A DNA stretch of 64,000 bases, from contig NC_079147.1 of the NCBI RefSeq assembly GCF_945859685.1, forward strand, positions 50,312,946-50,376,945, read 5' to 3'. Positions 57,001 through 64,000 of this stretch are shown in pieces. Each line of letters begins with the position of its first letter. Position 1 is the stretch's first letter. The DNA comes from Eupeodes corollae (Eukaryota; Arthropoda; Insecta; Diptera; Syrphidae). A model generated the notes under the pieces. The model saw nothing but the letters and a program-made list of their open reading frames with translations, had not been told where the DNA came from and did not search any database. A program made the position numbers and the translations under genes.

Positions 57001-59200
57001 GACTTTTGTCTTTAAACACAGCGTGGTGTGGCAAATAATACAGCTTGGTATTTTCCCTATTTATTTCTGCCCCTGAAATAAGTTCCATATGTCCTAAAGC
57101 TAAATATTCGGACATAAAGTGTCGATAGTCGTCTCTAAGCTTATTATTTCTAGCAAATTTTCTCTCCATAGCGAAGAGTCTATTTTCGGCAGATGTATAC
57201 GAGTGTCCTAATGCTTGACCTTGAGAATTAAAGGGGAGTCTAACTGAATATCTACCAGCTTCATTACGTTGCACTGTATTTTGATATATCTCTTCTGCTT
57301 TTTGTTCATCTTTTGTAGGTGGGATCGTTCTAGTTGGTAGTTCTTCAGTTTTCCAAAACATTTGCAGAGTTTTATTTAGATCATTTTCTTGAGTCGATAT
57401 ATTACATTGGACTTCCGAGTCAGCCAAATGGGGACCACAAATTACCCACCCAAACAGAGTATTTTGGGCAACTACTACCTTATCCTGGATAACCTGCTCT
57501 TTACAAAGAATTGAGAAGAAGTAGTCAGCTTCCAGGAGAATGTCTATTTTCTTTGGCTCATTAAAATGGGGATCCGCCAAATCCAAGCAGTTGAGCTTGT
57601 CCCATGTTTTTATTTGGATTGGCACAGATGGTTGATCCGACGTTATATTACCGAAGACTAAGGCGGAGATGTCCAGACAGAGTTTTTTATTAAAATGGGA
57701 ATATATTTTTAAGTTGGTTCTACCTTTAGAAACACCCACCTTGCTAGCTGAGAGCCCTAGGATTTTAACATTAGCTGGATGTCTGGGAAGACCTAAACGC
57801 TCGGCGCACGCGGATGTTATCAGAGTATTTTGACATCCAGAGTCGAGTAAAATATTACAGCGTTGTAAATTTCCCTGGTAATCTGCTACGAAGACCATTG
57901 CAGTTGGAAGCAAAGCATTGAATTTTATTAACTGGTTCGAAGCTTCGGAGCCATGGGACAAAAGATTATAATTTTGATTGCTAATAAGAGCGCTGGATTC
58001 AGCTGTAGTGGGAATCGCTTTATCTTCAGGTGTTTTTGGCTTCTCTAGGTTGTTTGAGGTTGGAGGGGTAGATGTGCCAGCATGGGCAGAAGCAGTAGAG
58101 CTTGCGCTAGGTTTGTAAGTCACATGTAGAGAAGAGTGGTGTCTCAAATGACATTGCTCACAAGAATGTTTGGAGGGACATTTATTTGCTGTGTGTCTAG
58201 CTTTGAGACAGTTAAAGCATAACCTTTTAGTATTAACGAATTCCCTGCGTTTTGCTGTGTCTAATACTATGTACTTTGGACAGTATGACAGATGGTGATG
58301 ATCTAAACATTTTGGACAGGCATTATCGATGGCAGACAAGTAAGCACGAGTTGATTTATATTTTATAGGAGCTGCCGCACCTGTAGTTTTAACGCTTGGT
58401 GTCGACGGTCCTATCTCTAATGCATCACAACGCAAATTCAAAAACTTTGTTAAATCTTCTATTGTTGGATAAGCCTTTTCTACTACATGCTCAGCCCATG
58501 CTTTATGGGTATCACTATCTACCTTTTTTAGTATAAGTGCAATCAGCCATGGATCGCGTCGCTCTGCTCTTGGCCCTAATGCCCTTAAACCTCGTATGAC
58601 CTGATCAAAGGTGTTAACAACTGAGCGAAGCAGTGTCGCGTTCGAGGAGTCTATCCTTTTAATGTCAAAAAATGTTTTAACTAGTGATTCAATGACTTGC
58701 GATGGTTTATCATAACGCTCTTTTAATTTTCCTAAAGCTTCCTCATAATTGGTTTCCGTCACAGCTAGGTGCTTAATCATCTCCTCTGGTTCCCCTTTTA
58801 GTAAACCCTTTAAATATTGAAATTTTTGAACCTTGCTAAGACGCTCATTTTTGTGGACAGTGGTGTCAAAAATATCCCAAAACGGTTTAAATTTATCATA
58901 TTGACCATCGAAACTTGTCATTTGAAGATGAGGCAAACGAACCTCTTGGCGATTGGAAGTACTCTGACTAAGCGTTTCCGCTAGCCGTTGAATAGCATTA
59001 GTTTCACTTGAACCTACTGAAGTGCTGCTCAGGCGCTCTAAAAATGTTGTTTGTTGATCGACAAGCTTTTGAAAGGCATCTCTAGTAACAACAGTGGAGT
59101 TGTGAAGTGGTTCATCGCTTAGGGCAGCAGCTTGACGCTCAGAAACGTGCCTGGTATATTCGGCCTTTAGTTTGAAGTACCTATTCTCAAAATCTGCCAT
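54062..59200 (-). CDS. BEL/Pao gag-pol polyprotein
   Basis: An open frame of 1712 codons. Domains in order (approximate residues): DUF1759-type gag region (LPHLQMTSFDGQYDKFKPFW, 90-240); cysteine knuckles CPKCLDHHHLSYCPKY and CFNCLKARHTANKCPSKHSC (290-350); aspartic protease with LLDSGCQNTLI (about 450); RT with the catalytic YVDD (about 862); RNase H with FCDASSAAYSA (about 1035) and YCWTDSKIV; integrase zinc finger with CTICHRH (about 1385), catalytic SDNGTNF (about 1480) and the E-containing PHFGGAWESGVKR (about 1530); DUF5641-type tail (HFLTGRPLVA onward). It copies its own RNA and integrates the cDNA. Length and domain order fit complete BEL elements. The annotated Met may not be the true start: see 59201-59405. 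Confidence 0.93.
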   Translation of the reverse strand: MADFENRYFKLKAEYTRHVSERQAAALSDEPLHNSTVVTRDAFQKLVDQQTTFLERLSSTSVGSSETNAIQRLAETLSQSTSNRQEVRLPHLQMTSFDGQYDKFKPFWDIFDTTVHKNERLSKVQKFQYLKGLLKGEPEEMIKHLAVTETNYEEALGKLKERYDKPSQVIESLVKTFFDIKRIDSSNATLLRSVVNTFDQVIRGLRALGPRAERRDPWLIALILKKVDSDTHKAWAEHVVEKAYPTIEDLTKFLNLRCDALEIGPSTPSVKTTGAAAPIKYKSTRAYLSAIDNACPKCLDHHHLSYCPKYIVLDTAKRREFVNTKRLCFNCLKARHTANKCPSKHSCEQCHLRHHSSLHVTYKPSASSTASAHAGTSTPPTSNNLEKPKTPEDKAIPTTAESSALISNQNYNLLSHGSEASNQLIKFNALLPTAMVFVADYQGNLQRCNILLDSGCQNTLITSACAERLGLPRHPANVKILGLSASKVGVSKGRTNLKIYSHFNKKLCLDISALVFGNITSDQPSVPIQIKTWDKLNCLDLADPHFNEPKKIDILLEADYFFSILCKEQVIQDKVVVAQNTLFGWVICGPHLADSEVQCNISTQENDLNKTLQMFWKTEELPTRTIPPTKDEQKAEEIYQNTVQRNEAGRYSVRLPFNSQGQALGHSYTSAENRLFAMERKFARNNKLRDDYRHFMSEYLALGHMELISGAEINRENTKLYYLPHHAVFKDKSLTTKLRVVFDGSCKSSSGKSLNEILLPGPPLQQDLTTVILRYRCFEYCFSADIKQMFRMIEVQQCDRDFQRILWRDSPDQPIQHYRLTTVTYGTSPAPFLSIRTLQQLSLDEGHRFPLASKALIENFYVDDCMAGANTINEARELASQLDHMLTAGGFSLRKWASNRPEIISNIPIENRVSSVVEVPNEFNICLLGISWNPVTDCFLFDVSQKNPDLTTKRKLLSEISKIFDPLGWVSPTIIMAKIILQKLWLLKIGWDDRLPNEIIEESTKFHTQLHLLNQINIPRILFTQENKVQFHGFCDASSAAYSAVIYCRRILSDGSASVNIVMAKTKVAPLKEVSIPRLELCGAHLLAGLFEFLKTSIRIKDDSIYCWTDSKIVLAWLSSHPRKWKTYVSNRTSYILDSIPQARWLHVISGDNPADCASRGITPSVLIQHNLWWKGLSWLSLSQNHWPDTEAATYSTQEEERSREQMILQVTTKVVGTISDLNGKLSKWIRLYRVLAYCFRFYLNLKNKKNDKSPLKVTELQHAKNILYKFSQEESLSDDIKNLRNNNYVQANSKLKRLAPYIDDSGVLRVGGRLDYLETDFDCKHQVILHKDHSLTRKIVTDCHTDNHHIGVTTLIATLRQSYWIVGLRDLAKSVVHRCTICHRHSKQTSSQLMGNIPKYRLHGIYPFYDTGCDYAGPFLLRQHNGRRAPIIKSYIALFICLTTKALHLELVSDLSTDCFLAALKRFVARRGLCAHIRSDNGTNFVGAARQLGELHRLFASHNNHILISDFLSSKGIQWHFIPPGTPHFGGAWESGVKRVKFHLRRVIGQSTLNFEEMTTLLTQVEAILNSRPLCALSDSDDTSYLTPGHFLTGRPLVAIPEPDVTNVKMSLLARWKLVQQLTQGFWSKWSSEYISSLQPRQKWNKAEPNIKIGDIVLLKDENLPPAYWKIGKVTATHAGGDGLVRVATVRTKTGLFKRPVTKISILPLDD

Positions 59201-59405
59201 TTCAGTTTCCCTGTCTGGCGGATCCTCACCTAACTCTAATATATCGTCGTCAATTTTAACAAACTCTTGAAAGAGAGTTTCAATTCTGTCTAACCTAGCT
59301 TGTATTTCATGAATGGAAAGTCTCGTTGGTTATTGTGTTGAGAAAGTTCTCAAACCTAGTTGCAGTGCCTTTGCAACGAGAACGTTTAAGCTTTAGCGCG
59401 TCCAT
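59201..59405 (-). pseudogene. Probable gag N-terminal extension, shifted by one base
   Basis: The main frame remains open upstream of its first Met for about 45 codons (visible IQARLDRIETLF and DDDILELGEDPP), which read like the coiled-coil N-terminus of BEL gags, but there is no ATG before a stop near 59335. In a frame one base off, an ATG at 59403-59405 opens a stretch starting MDALKLKRSRCKGTATRF, ending at TGA near 59306. The simplest reading is that the start is at 59405 and a single-base change around 59310-59330 separates the two. Confidence 0.6.
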
Positions 59406-59800
59406 ATTATTTTAATTTTTTTTTTTTAAATGTTCAATTCGCAAATATGTAATATAATTTTTTAAATGTTACCTTGTGACTGGATAGGTATACTTCTCTT
59501 ATAATTTAGTTGATTTAACAGCGATGGTTCCTTATATTTCAGCAACGGGATTCCTTTTGTAGAAACAGCAACGGTATCTCAAGAAACGACAATCTTAATT
59601 TCAGCAACGGGAACTGTACTCGTACACAAGCCACAAGCAACGATCACCAACACCGGCAACAGCAACAGGTCGCACGATTTACACTTAATAGTTTTTTTTT
59701 CTTTTCTTTTGCAGCTAGGCACCTTATATTATTGCAGCATAGGCACACGATTCAAATTAATAACTTTTATTTAGTTTTTTAAAAAGAATTAATTTCATAT

Positions 59801-59814
59801 GGTTCGATGGACCA
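59801..59814 (-). promoter_or_regulatory. BEL primer-binding site (candidate)
   Basis: Minus-strand TGGTCCATCGAACC starts five bases inside the 5' LTR and begins with TGG. The matching tRNA was not identified. Confidence 0.4.
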
Positions 59815-59819
59815 AAAAA

Positions 59820-60179
59820 TGTTCGTAAGTTTTTAAATAAAATAAAAACACACAAAGTTTTAGTGGACTGTATTCTGTGATGGTTTAATTACGAATAATG
59901 TTAATAATCAGCTAAGGATTTGAGAATGCATAACAAGACAGTTAAGGTTTTCATATTCTTCTTTGATCTTCGTTCGCATAAGCATGTACATACAAATTAT
60001 TTGCAACTTGTTAAAGACTAAAGAGAACAGTTTTGTGTGGCGTGATGCGCCTTATGTAATTTATAATTATGAAAAAATAAGCACAATTAGTGTTGCCATC
60101 TTTACGTTTTAGTCAAATATATAATAAAATGATTTTAGTGATAGGTCTTTTAAACTATTTTATATTTTAATCTCGAACA
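59820..60179 (-). repeat. BEL 5' LTR (360 bp)
   Basis: Pair of 53682-54039. Lies upstream of the gag-pol start in the minus direction. Confidence 0.93.
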
Positions 60180-60184
60180 CCCAT
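60180..60184. repeat. Target-site duplication of BEL, right (CCCAT)
   Basis: Matches 53677-53681. Confidence 0.9.
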
Positions 60185-60414
60185 TTTTGCAGCCTCTGCC
60201 TCAATACTCAAAAAGTCCCCATTGACTTCACGCTGAGTTCTTCTGATTATATCAATGTCATCAGCATATATGTACAAGTAATTAGACAGACTTTTGAAAG
60301 ATAGTGCCTATAGCGTTGACGTGCAAACTCTGAACTATAATTACAAGTACAATGTTAAAAGAAATTGCATGACAGCGCATCACCCTCGAAAGATTCTGTT
60401 GTTTCTAACCTTAA
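60185..60414 (-). pseudogene. RTE-like LINE, antisense, RT part, up to the assembly gap
   Basis: Continuation of the copy split by BEL. On the minus strand it includes the region of YADD: 'atatcaatgtcatcagcata' is the complement of a YADDIDI-like codon run, so the catalytic motif is kept here (unlike the 27-28.5 kb copy). The text 'gcatgacagcgcatcaccct' near 60367 corresponds to the GDALSCD block. Cut by Ns at 60415. Confidence 0.75.
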
Positions 60415-60614
60415 NNNNNNNNNNNNNNNNNNNNNNNNNNNNNNNNNNNNNNNNNNNNNNNNNNNNNNNNNNNNNNNNNNNNNNNNNNNNNNNNNNNNNN
60501 NNNNNNNNNNNNNNNNNNNNNNNNNNNNNNNNNNNNNNNNNNNNNNNNNNNNNNNNNNNNNNNNNNNNNNNNNNNNNNNNNNNNNNNNNNNNNNNNNNNN
60601 NNNNNNNNNNNNNN
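60415..60614. other. Assembly gap of 200 Ns
   Basis: Runs of N. The open frames translated across it are artefacts. It joins a minus-strand RTE-like LINE to a plus-strand LOA 3' end, so the true junction is unknown. Confidence 0.99.
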
Positions 60615-61460
60615 ATTGTAGCGTCTTTCAAGCGGAAATTTTAGCGATCAAAGAGGTTCTCTCCTTGCTAAGAGAAAACGTGATATCAACTTCTGATATC
60701 CGCATCTTCTCTGACAGTCAAGCTGCTATCAAATCCCTTGACGGTGTCTCGACTAAATCTTTAACGGCCCTCGATTGTCGATCGTCTCTTATGGAGATGG
60801 CGCAGCAATTTAACATTCACCTCTGTTGGGTGCCGGGCCACAAAGACATCATAGGTAATTGTAGAGCCGATGAACTCGCTAAAAATTGAACCGTCATACC
60901 TATTTCACCTGAAAGGGAGAAGATAGGTATACCGATAGCTACATGTAAACTTATGCTAAAAGAAGCAGCTTTTGCGATAGCAAATTCTAGGTGGCACAGC
61001 TTACCAACATGCGCAGCCACAAAACTCATATGGCCTTCACTGGACCTAAAGCGCTCTAAAGACTTGTTATCTCAAAGCAGACTTCATATTAGCTCCCTAA
61101 TAGGTGTCCTACCGGGACACTTTCCTATAGGCAGATACGCAATACGATGTGGTGTAGCCTCAAATGAATTCTGTAGGAGCTGTACGGACGAAGAAGAAGA
61201 GGAAAAAATCTCTCATCTCTTATGCACTTGCCCTGCTCTTTCACTCAGACGCAAACTTCATCTGGGGGACTATTCTTTCGATAATCCCAGTGAACTAGCT
61301 AAAAAGGATATAAAATATCTTCTTCGCTTTATAAAAAGCTCAAAATGGTTCGACTAGTTAGAAGTAATTCTCTAGATTCATGTGGTATCACAACGGGTCT
61401 TGCTCTTGGCCTAAGTGTGTGGAGTCTAAATCCGCAGCCACGTTAACCTAACCTAACCTA
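60615..61460 (+). pseudogene. LOA-type LINE 3' end (RNase H onward)
   Basis: Close sister of 47140-47974 (long identical stretches). RNase H: VFQAEILAIKEV, IFSDSQAAIKSLD, CWVPGHKDIIGNCRADELAK, then a TGA at 60887-60889 and the C-terminal finger CRSCTDEEEEEKISHLLCTC (about 61170-61235). It ends FIKSSKWFD (TAG 61355-61357), then a 3' UTR and CCTAA tail (61445-61460). The upstream part is lost in the gap. It sits against the second RTE-like family, whose homology starts at 61461. Confidence 0.88.
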
Positions 61461-62190
61461 CTTGCTCATCCACCGAACTTATCAAAGTACCGTCTACTTC
61501 TTTGACCAGGTGTTGCTTTGAGCTGTGTGCACCGGTCAACTCTTTGGTTATTCTGTAAACGGTCCTGCTGTCGCACCTGTTTGCAGCATCTTCTGCTTCT
61601 TGCGTCAATGCGTTGATGTTGTTACGCTTGCGACGGGCGCGGCGCACACTGCGGTAAACCTCTCTCTTTTTCATGTGCTACGAGGACTCCAGTTCATTTC
61701 TTTCTACCCCTTGTGTAGCAGTTATTGGAGCCCTTAACTGTTTGCGTTCCTTGATCCTTGCCCAAGATTCTTCTGAAAGCCAGGTGGTCCCTGAATTATT
61801 GAAGGGTAGTGGGATCCTTTAGTCTATCGATGTTGAATTAATTTTGCTCGTGTTATTCCATTGGATCTTCGAACTGTAGCTGTTTGCAAATTTCTGGTAG
61901 CTATCATTAAGTGGTGGTCACGAGCAAGTTTTGAAAGAGTACTGACCAATAATTCCATAAATTATAAGGCACATCAAAGAGTGTCTCAACGTACACTTGA
62001 GGATTATCATCAGTCAATATCCGAAATTTCTGTTTATTGACTTATCCATTCAACAAAAAGTAAACTTCATCCCTGAACTAAGTTCGATACGTATGTATTT
62101 CAAATTGATTTATAAAGTTTGTATAATTTGGAAGCCTTAATCAGGTATTAGTGCGAATCACTTGACAGCTGACAAAGGTTCAAAGAAATG
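61461..62190 (-). pseudogene. Second RTE-like LINE family, antisense 5' part
   Basis: A minus-strand frame at 61453-61674 reads KKREVYRSVRRARRKRNNIN and AANRCDSRTVYRITKELTGA, the homologue of CDSRTIYIITKDLTG at 32468. The non-coding 5' part (61740-62190) matches 31915-32400 reversed, including 'aaggcacatcaaagagtgt' and 'ggaagccttaatcaggtatt'. Truncated at 61460 by the LOA copy. Confidence 0.72.
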
Positions 62191-62524
62191 TTAGTGCACT
62201 TCATACATTTATTTCAAATGAGTATCATTGAGTTCTGAACAAAAATGCGTTCTTTTGTTATCAAAGAATATCTTATTATCTCGAAACTTACAAAACTACT
62301 GCAATTTATCATGAGTTTTTCATTTTTCTGACGATATTAACTTCAGTTCTAATATATGTATACTTCTGGATTCATAATTTAGTCCTTTCTATTAAGAACT
62401 TGATAGGTTCATTAAAGTACGGTATTTACAACATTGTTTAATGGAAGAATTGAGAAATCTTATCAGCTTTAAGAATTTGGCATGAGTTTCTCAGATCATT
62501 AACTTTTCATATGAAGTGATTGTT

Positions 62525-63175
62525 CGATTTGTCAAATTGAAAATTTTGACATTACTCGAGGTTTCAAGGTCGTTAGAGTCGAAATAAAATATTTTTGGAA
62601 AAATGTCTGTGCGTGCGTGTGTACGTACATCCGTACGTCCGTACGTACGTGTAGCTCAAGAACCAGAAGAGATATCGACTTCAAATAAATTTTGTTATAC
62701 AGATAATAAGGCAGAAAGATGCAGAAAGGGCTCTCAAGAAAATTGTGTGTTTTTTTTTAACCATAGCAGTTTAATAAAAAGCTGAAAATGTTGGTCAACC
62801 CTAATTATTCAATTAAAAAATGACTGTTTCCTCGAATATTCTACGAACAAAATATGATTATATTCCCAAAATAATTGTATGCAACGGAAAATAACGTAAA
62901 TCGAGTCGATAGGTTTAAAAAAAAAAAAAAAAAACCAACAAAAAATTGTATTTAAAGCTGGTAACAATTGAATTAAGACTAAAATATCTTTTCAAAAGAT
63001 TGAGATATTTGCTTTAAACAATTTTTTTTCTTTTGAAAACTATTGTATTTAATATTCATTCAAAATTTGGTTAGCTAAAATATATTTTGAAATTAAACTA
63101 TTTCATTACATGCAAAATATTGTTGAAACGTGGTTTAAACAAAACATGAAAACCTACAATCCTTTTAAGCAAGAC
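62525..63175 (+). repeat. Repeat-X copy J
   Basis: The left end is almost identical to copy A: 'ttcgatttgtcaaattgaaa', then a GTGCGTGC/GTACGTCC microsatellite (62609-62650), 'gctcaagaaccagaagagat' and 'aataaggcagaaagatgcag'. Inner units (62860-63100) follow, then a truncated right end (63155-63176), missing the terminal 45 bp or so. Confidence 0.82.
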
Positions 63176-63184
63176 GCTTTTTCT

Positions 63185-63560
63185 TTTCGTCATGAATTAG
63201 GCTTGCGTCCATGTAAAATCTAAATTAAAAAGGAGCTGAAACCAAACGACCAATTGGAATTTGGAGTAGTTGGTTAAACTGCCAATATATGTTTTTTAGT
63301 GATCAGGCCAATTTTTAGATAAATGGATACGAGAATAACCCACTCGAGATTCACGAGGTGCCAATATATATAAAAAAAAGAGACTGTTTGGTTGTGGATA
63401 TTCGTCTGGAGCCATCATCTATGTCGATGATTAGCAACTTTTTGTGGTCTGATTTGGATGATTTGGACACCCAATACATATTGTTTCAATGGAATAGTTT
63501 TGGTAATATCGAATATGTGATCATTTCATAAGAGGAGATCTGTGATACACGGTATCGAAG
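63185..63560 (+). pseudogene. Tc1/mariner-type transposase fragment (composite block, copy 2)
   Basis: Homologous to 31450-31815 in reverse orientation. Plus-strand text near 63296-63415 gives the FSDQANF, NGYENNPLEI and SSGAI pattern, with frame damage (for example after 'tgtttggttgtgg'). Confidence 0.6.
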
Positions 63561-63565
63561 GTGGG

Positions 63566-64000
63566 TTACGTTTTAACCACAGGAGTTTTTGAAGGCTTCC
63601 ATTCTTGACGGTTTATAATTCCACTTTGCTGTCGAGATTGGAATATAATGAGCTTATCATACATTGCCGGTGAAGTTCCACATCCGAAAGACAAGGATGT
63701 AAATCTCAAAAACGAATAAGAAAAGCTGAGAGTACTGTCGTCAGCGAAACAGTTTAATGGATTAGAAGTGACAGACAAAAGATCGCTTATAAATATAAGG
63801 AAGAAAGAAAAAAACGGAGCCCTGGGGAGCACCAGCATTTATTTTTTGAATTTCAGATTTGAAACCATCCAAAATAAGTTGTACTGAACGGTTAGAAATT
63901 CTTGAAACTATACGAGAGAGAAGATTCGTCCCTTAAAGTCGAATACGCTCTCAAGAACGGGGGGACTCATGACACTCTCTCTATAAAAACACTGACATAG
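63566..64000 (-). pseudogene. Jockey-type RT fragment (composite block, copy 2), runs off the window
   Basis: Minus-strand frame 63566-63838 reads FFLIFISDLLSVTSNPLNCF then ADDSTLSFSYSF, including the catalytic-type FADD. Near-identical, reversed, to 31005-31440. The window ends within the homology. Confidence 0.75.

Larger units (their letters stand above)
53682..60179 (-). mobile_element. BEL/Pao LTR retrotransposon, young, nearly intact
   Basis: A 6498-bp element on the minus strand with LTRs of 358 and 360 bp (TGTTCG...CGAACA ends), a CCCAT duplication and a single long gag-pol frame, no env. The LTRs differ by one substitution and two single-base indels by eye, so the insertion is recent. 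It interrupts an RTE-like LINE; both halves are recognisable. Apart from a probable one-base shift near the gag start it appears complete. Confidence 0.93.

Noticed and set aside
60294..60889. Frames of 116 and 174 codons across the N run
   Set aside because: Artefacts of translating unknown bases; only the RNase H part after 60615 is real.

Overview
This window is nuclear DNA of an insect, most likely a brachyceran fly. Three things point that way: an errantivirus of the 17.6/297 type, several LOA-type, RTE-like and Jockey-like non-LTR retrotransposons, and AT-rich intergenic DNA. The species cannot be named from the sequence. There is no bacterial-style gene organisation and no complete host gene. 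Almost everything recognisable is a transposable element (TE) or its remains, often nested. I use 'Repeat-X' below as a working name for an unclassified interspersed repeat seen at about ten places.

Layout, 1-20 kb. A Repeat-X copy (about 940-9065) is split by a 6.7 kb errantivirus-like LTR retrotransposon (1054-7774) with gag, pol and env. Its two 322-bp LTRs differ at one position and the target duplication is CGCG, so the insertion is young, but gag and pol carry frameshifts and stops. Then come a decayed LINE reverse-transcriptase remnant on the minus strand (about 10.2-10.7 kb), more Repeat-X (12.4-13.7 kb), a broken RTE-like LINE (13.7-14.7 kb), trinucleotide-rich unique-looking DNA (16.7-17.7 kb), a tRNA-derived SINE (18.7-19.0 kb) and a decayed transposase-like gene (19.25-20.25 kb).

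Layout, 20-53 kb. A nearly full-length LOA-clade LINE with ORF1 and ORF2 (20.4-26.04 kb) ends in a CCTAA tandem tail instead of poly(A). It is followed by an RTE-like LINE that has lost its catalytic centre (27.0-28.57 kb), an unexplained 98-codon open segment (28.57-28.87 kb), a 20-bp-period degenerate minisatellite (29.3-29.7 kb), a composite of Jockey-type RT, transposase and Repeat-X pieces (31.0-31.9 kb), a second RTE-like family (31.9-34.2 kb), possible host-derived sequence with a polyglutamine frame and a signal-peptide-like frame (34.8-36.05 kb), a Jockey-like LINE (36.6-38.4 kb), an antisense LOA copy split by the same SINE (38.8-41.1 kb), a long stretch with nothing recognised (41.3-45.4 kb), another LOA copy (45.4-48.0 kb), Repeat-X, a dead mariner (50.8-51.6 kb) whose end is interrupted by a SINE fragment, and a minus-strand Repeat-X (52.6-53.1 kb).

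Layout, 53-64 kb. A young BEL/Pao LTR retrotransposon on the minus strand (53682-60179; 5-bp duplication CCCAT; a 1712-codon open frame) sits inside an antisense RTE-like LINE. A 200-base assembly gap (60415-60614) follows, then the 3' end of a LOA copy, then an inverted copy of the composite block seen at 31.0-32.6 kb. The window ends inside that inverted homology.

How it works together: there is no pathway here. The biology is a record of nested insertions. From old to young: Repeat-X and the composite blocks; RTE-like, Jockey-like and LOA LINEs and the mariner; SINEs; and last the BEL element and the errantivirus. The BEL element, with a long intact frame, is the best candidate for recent activity. 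The most interesting undescribed items are Repeat-X (a possible non-autonomous Helentron-like family), the SINE family, the telomere-like LOA tails, and the 30-kb-spaced inverted homology.
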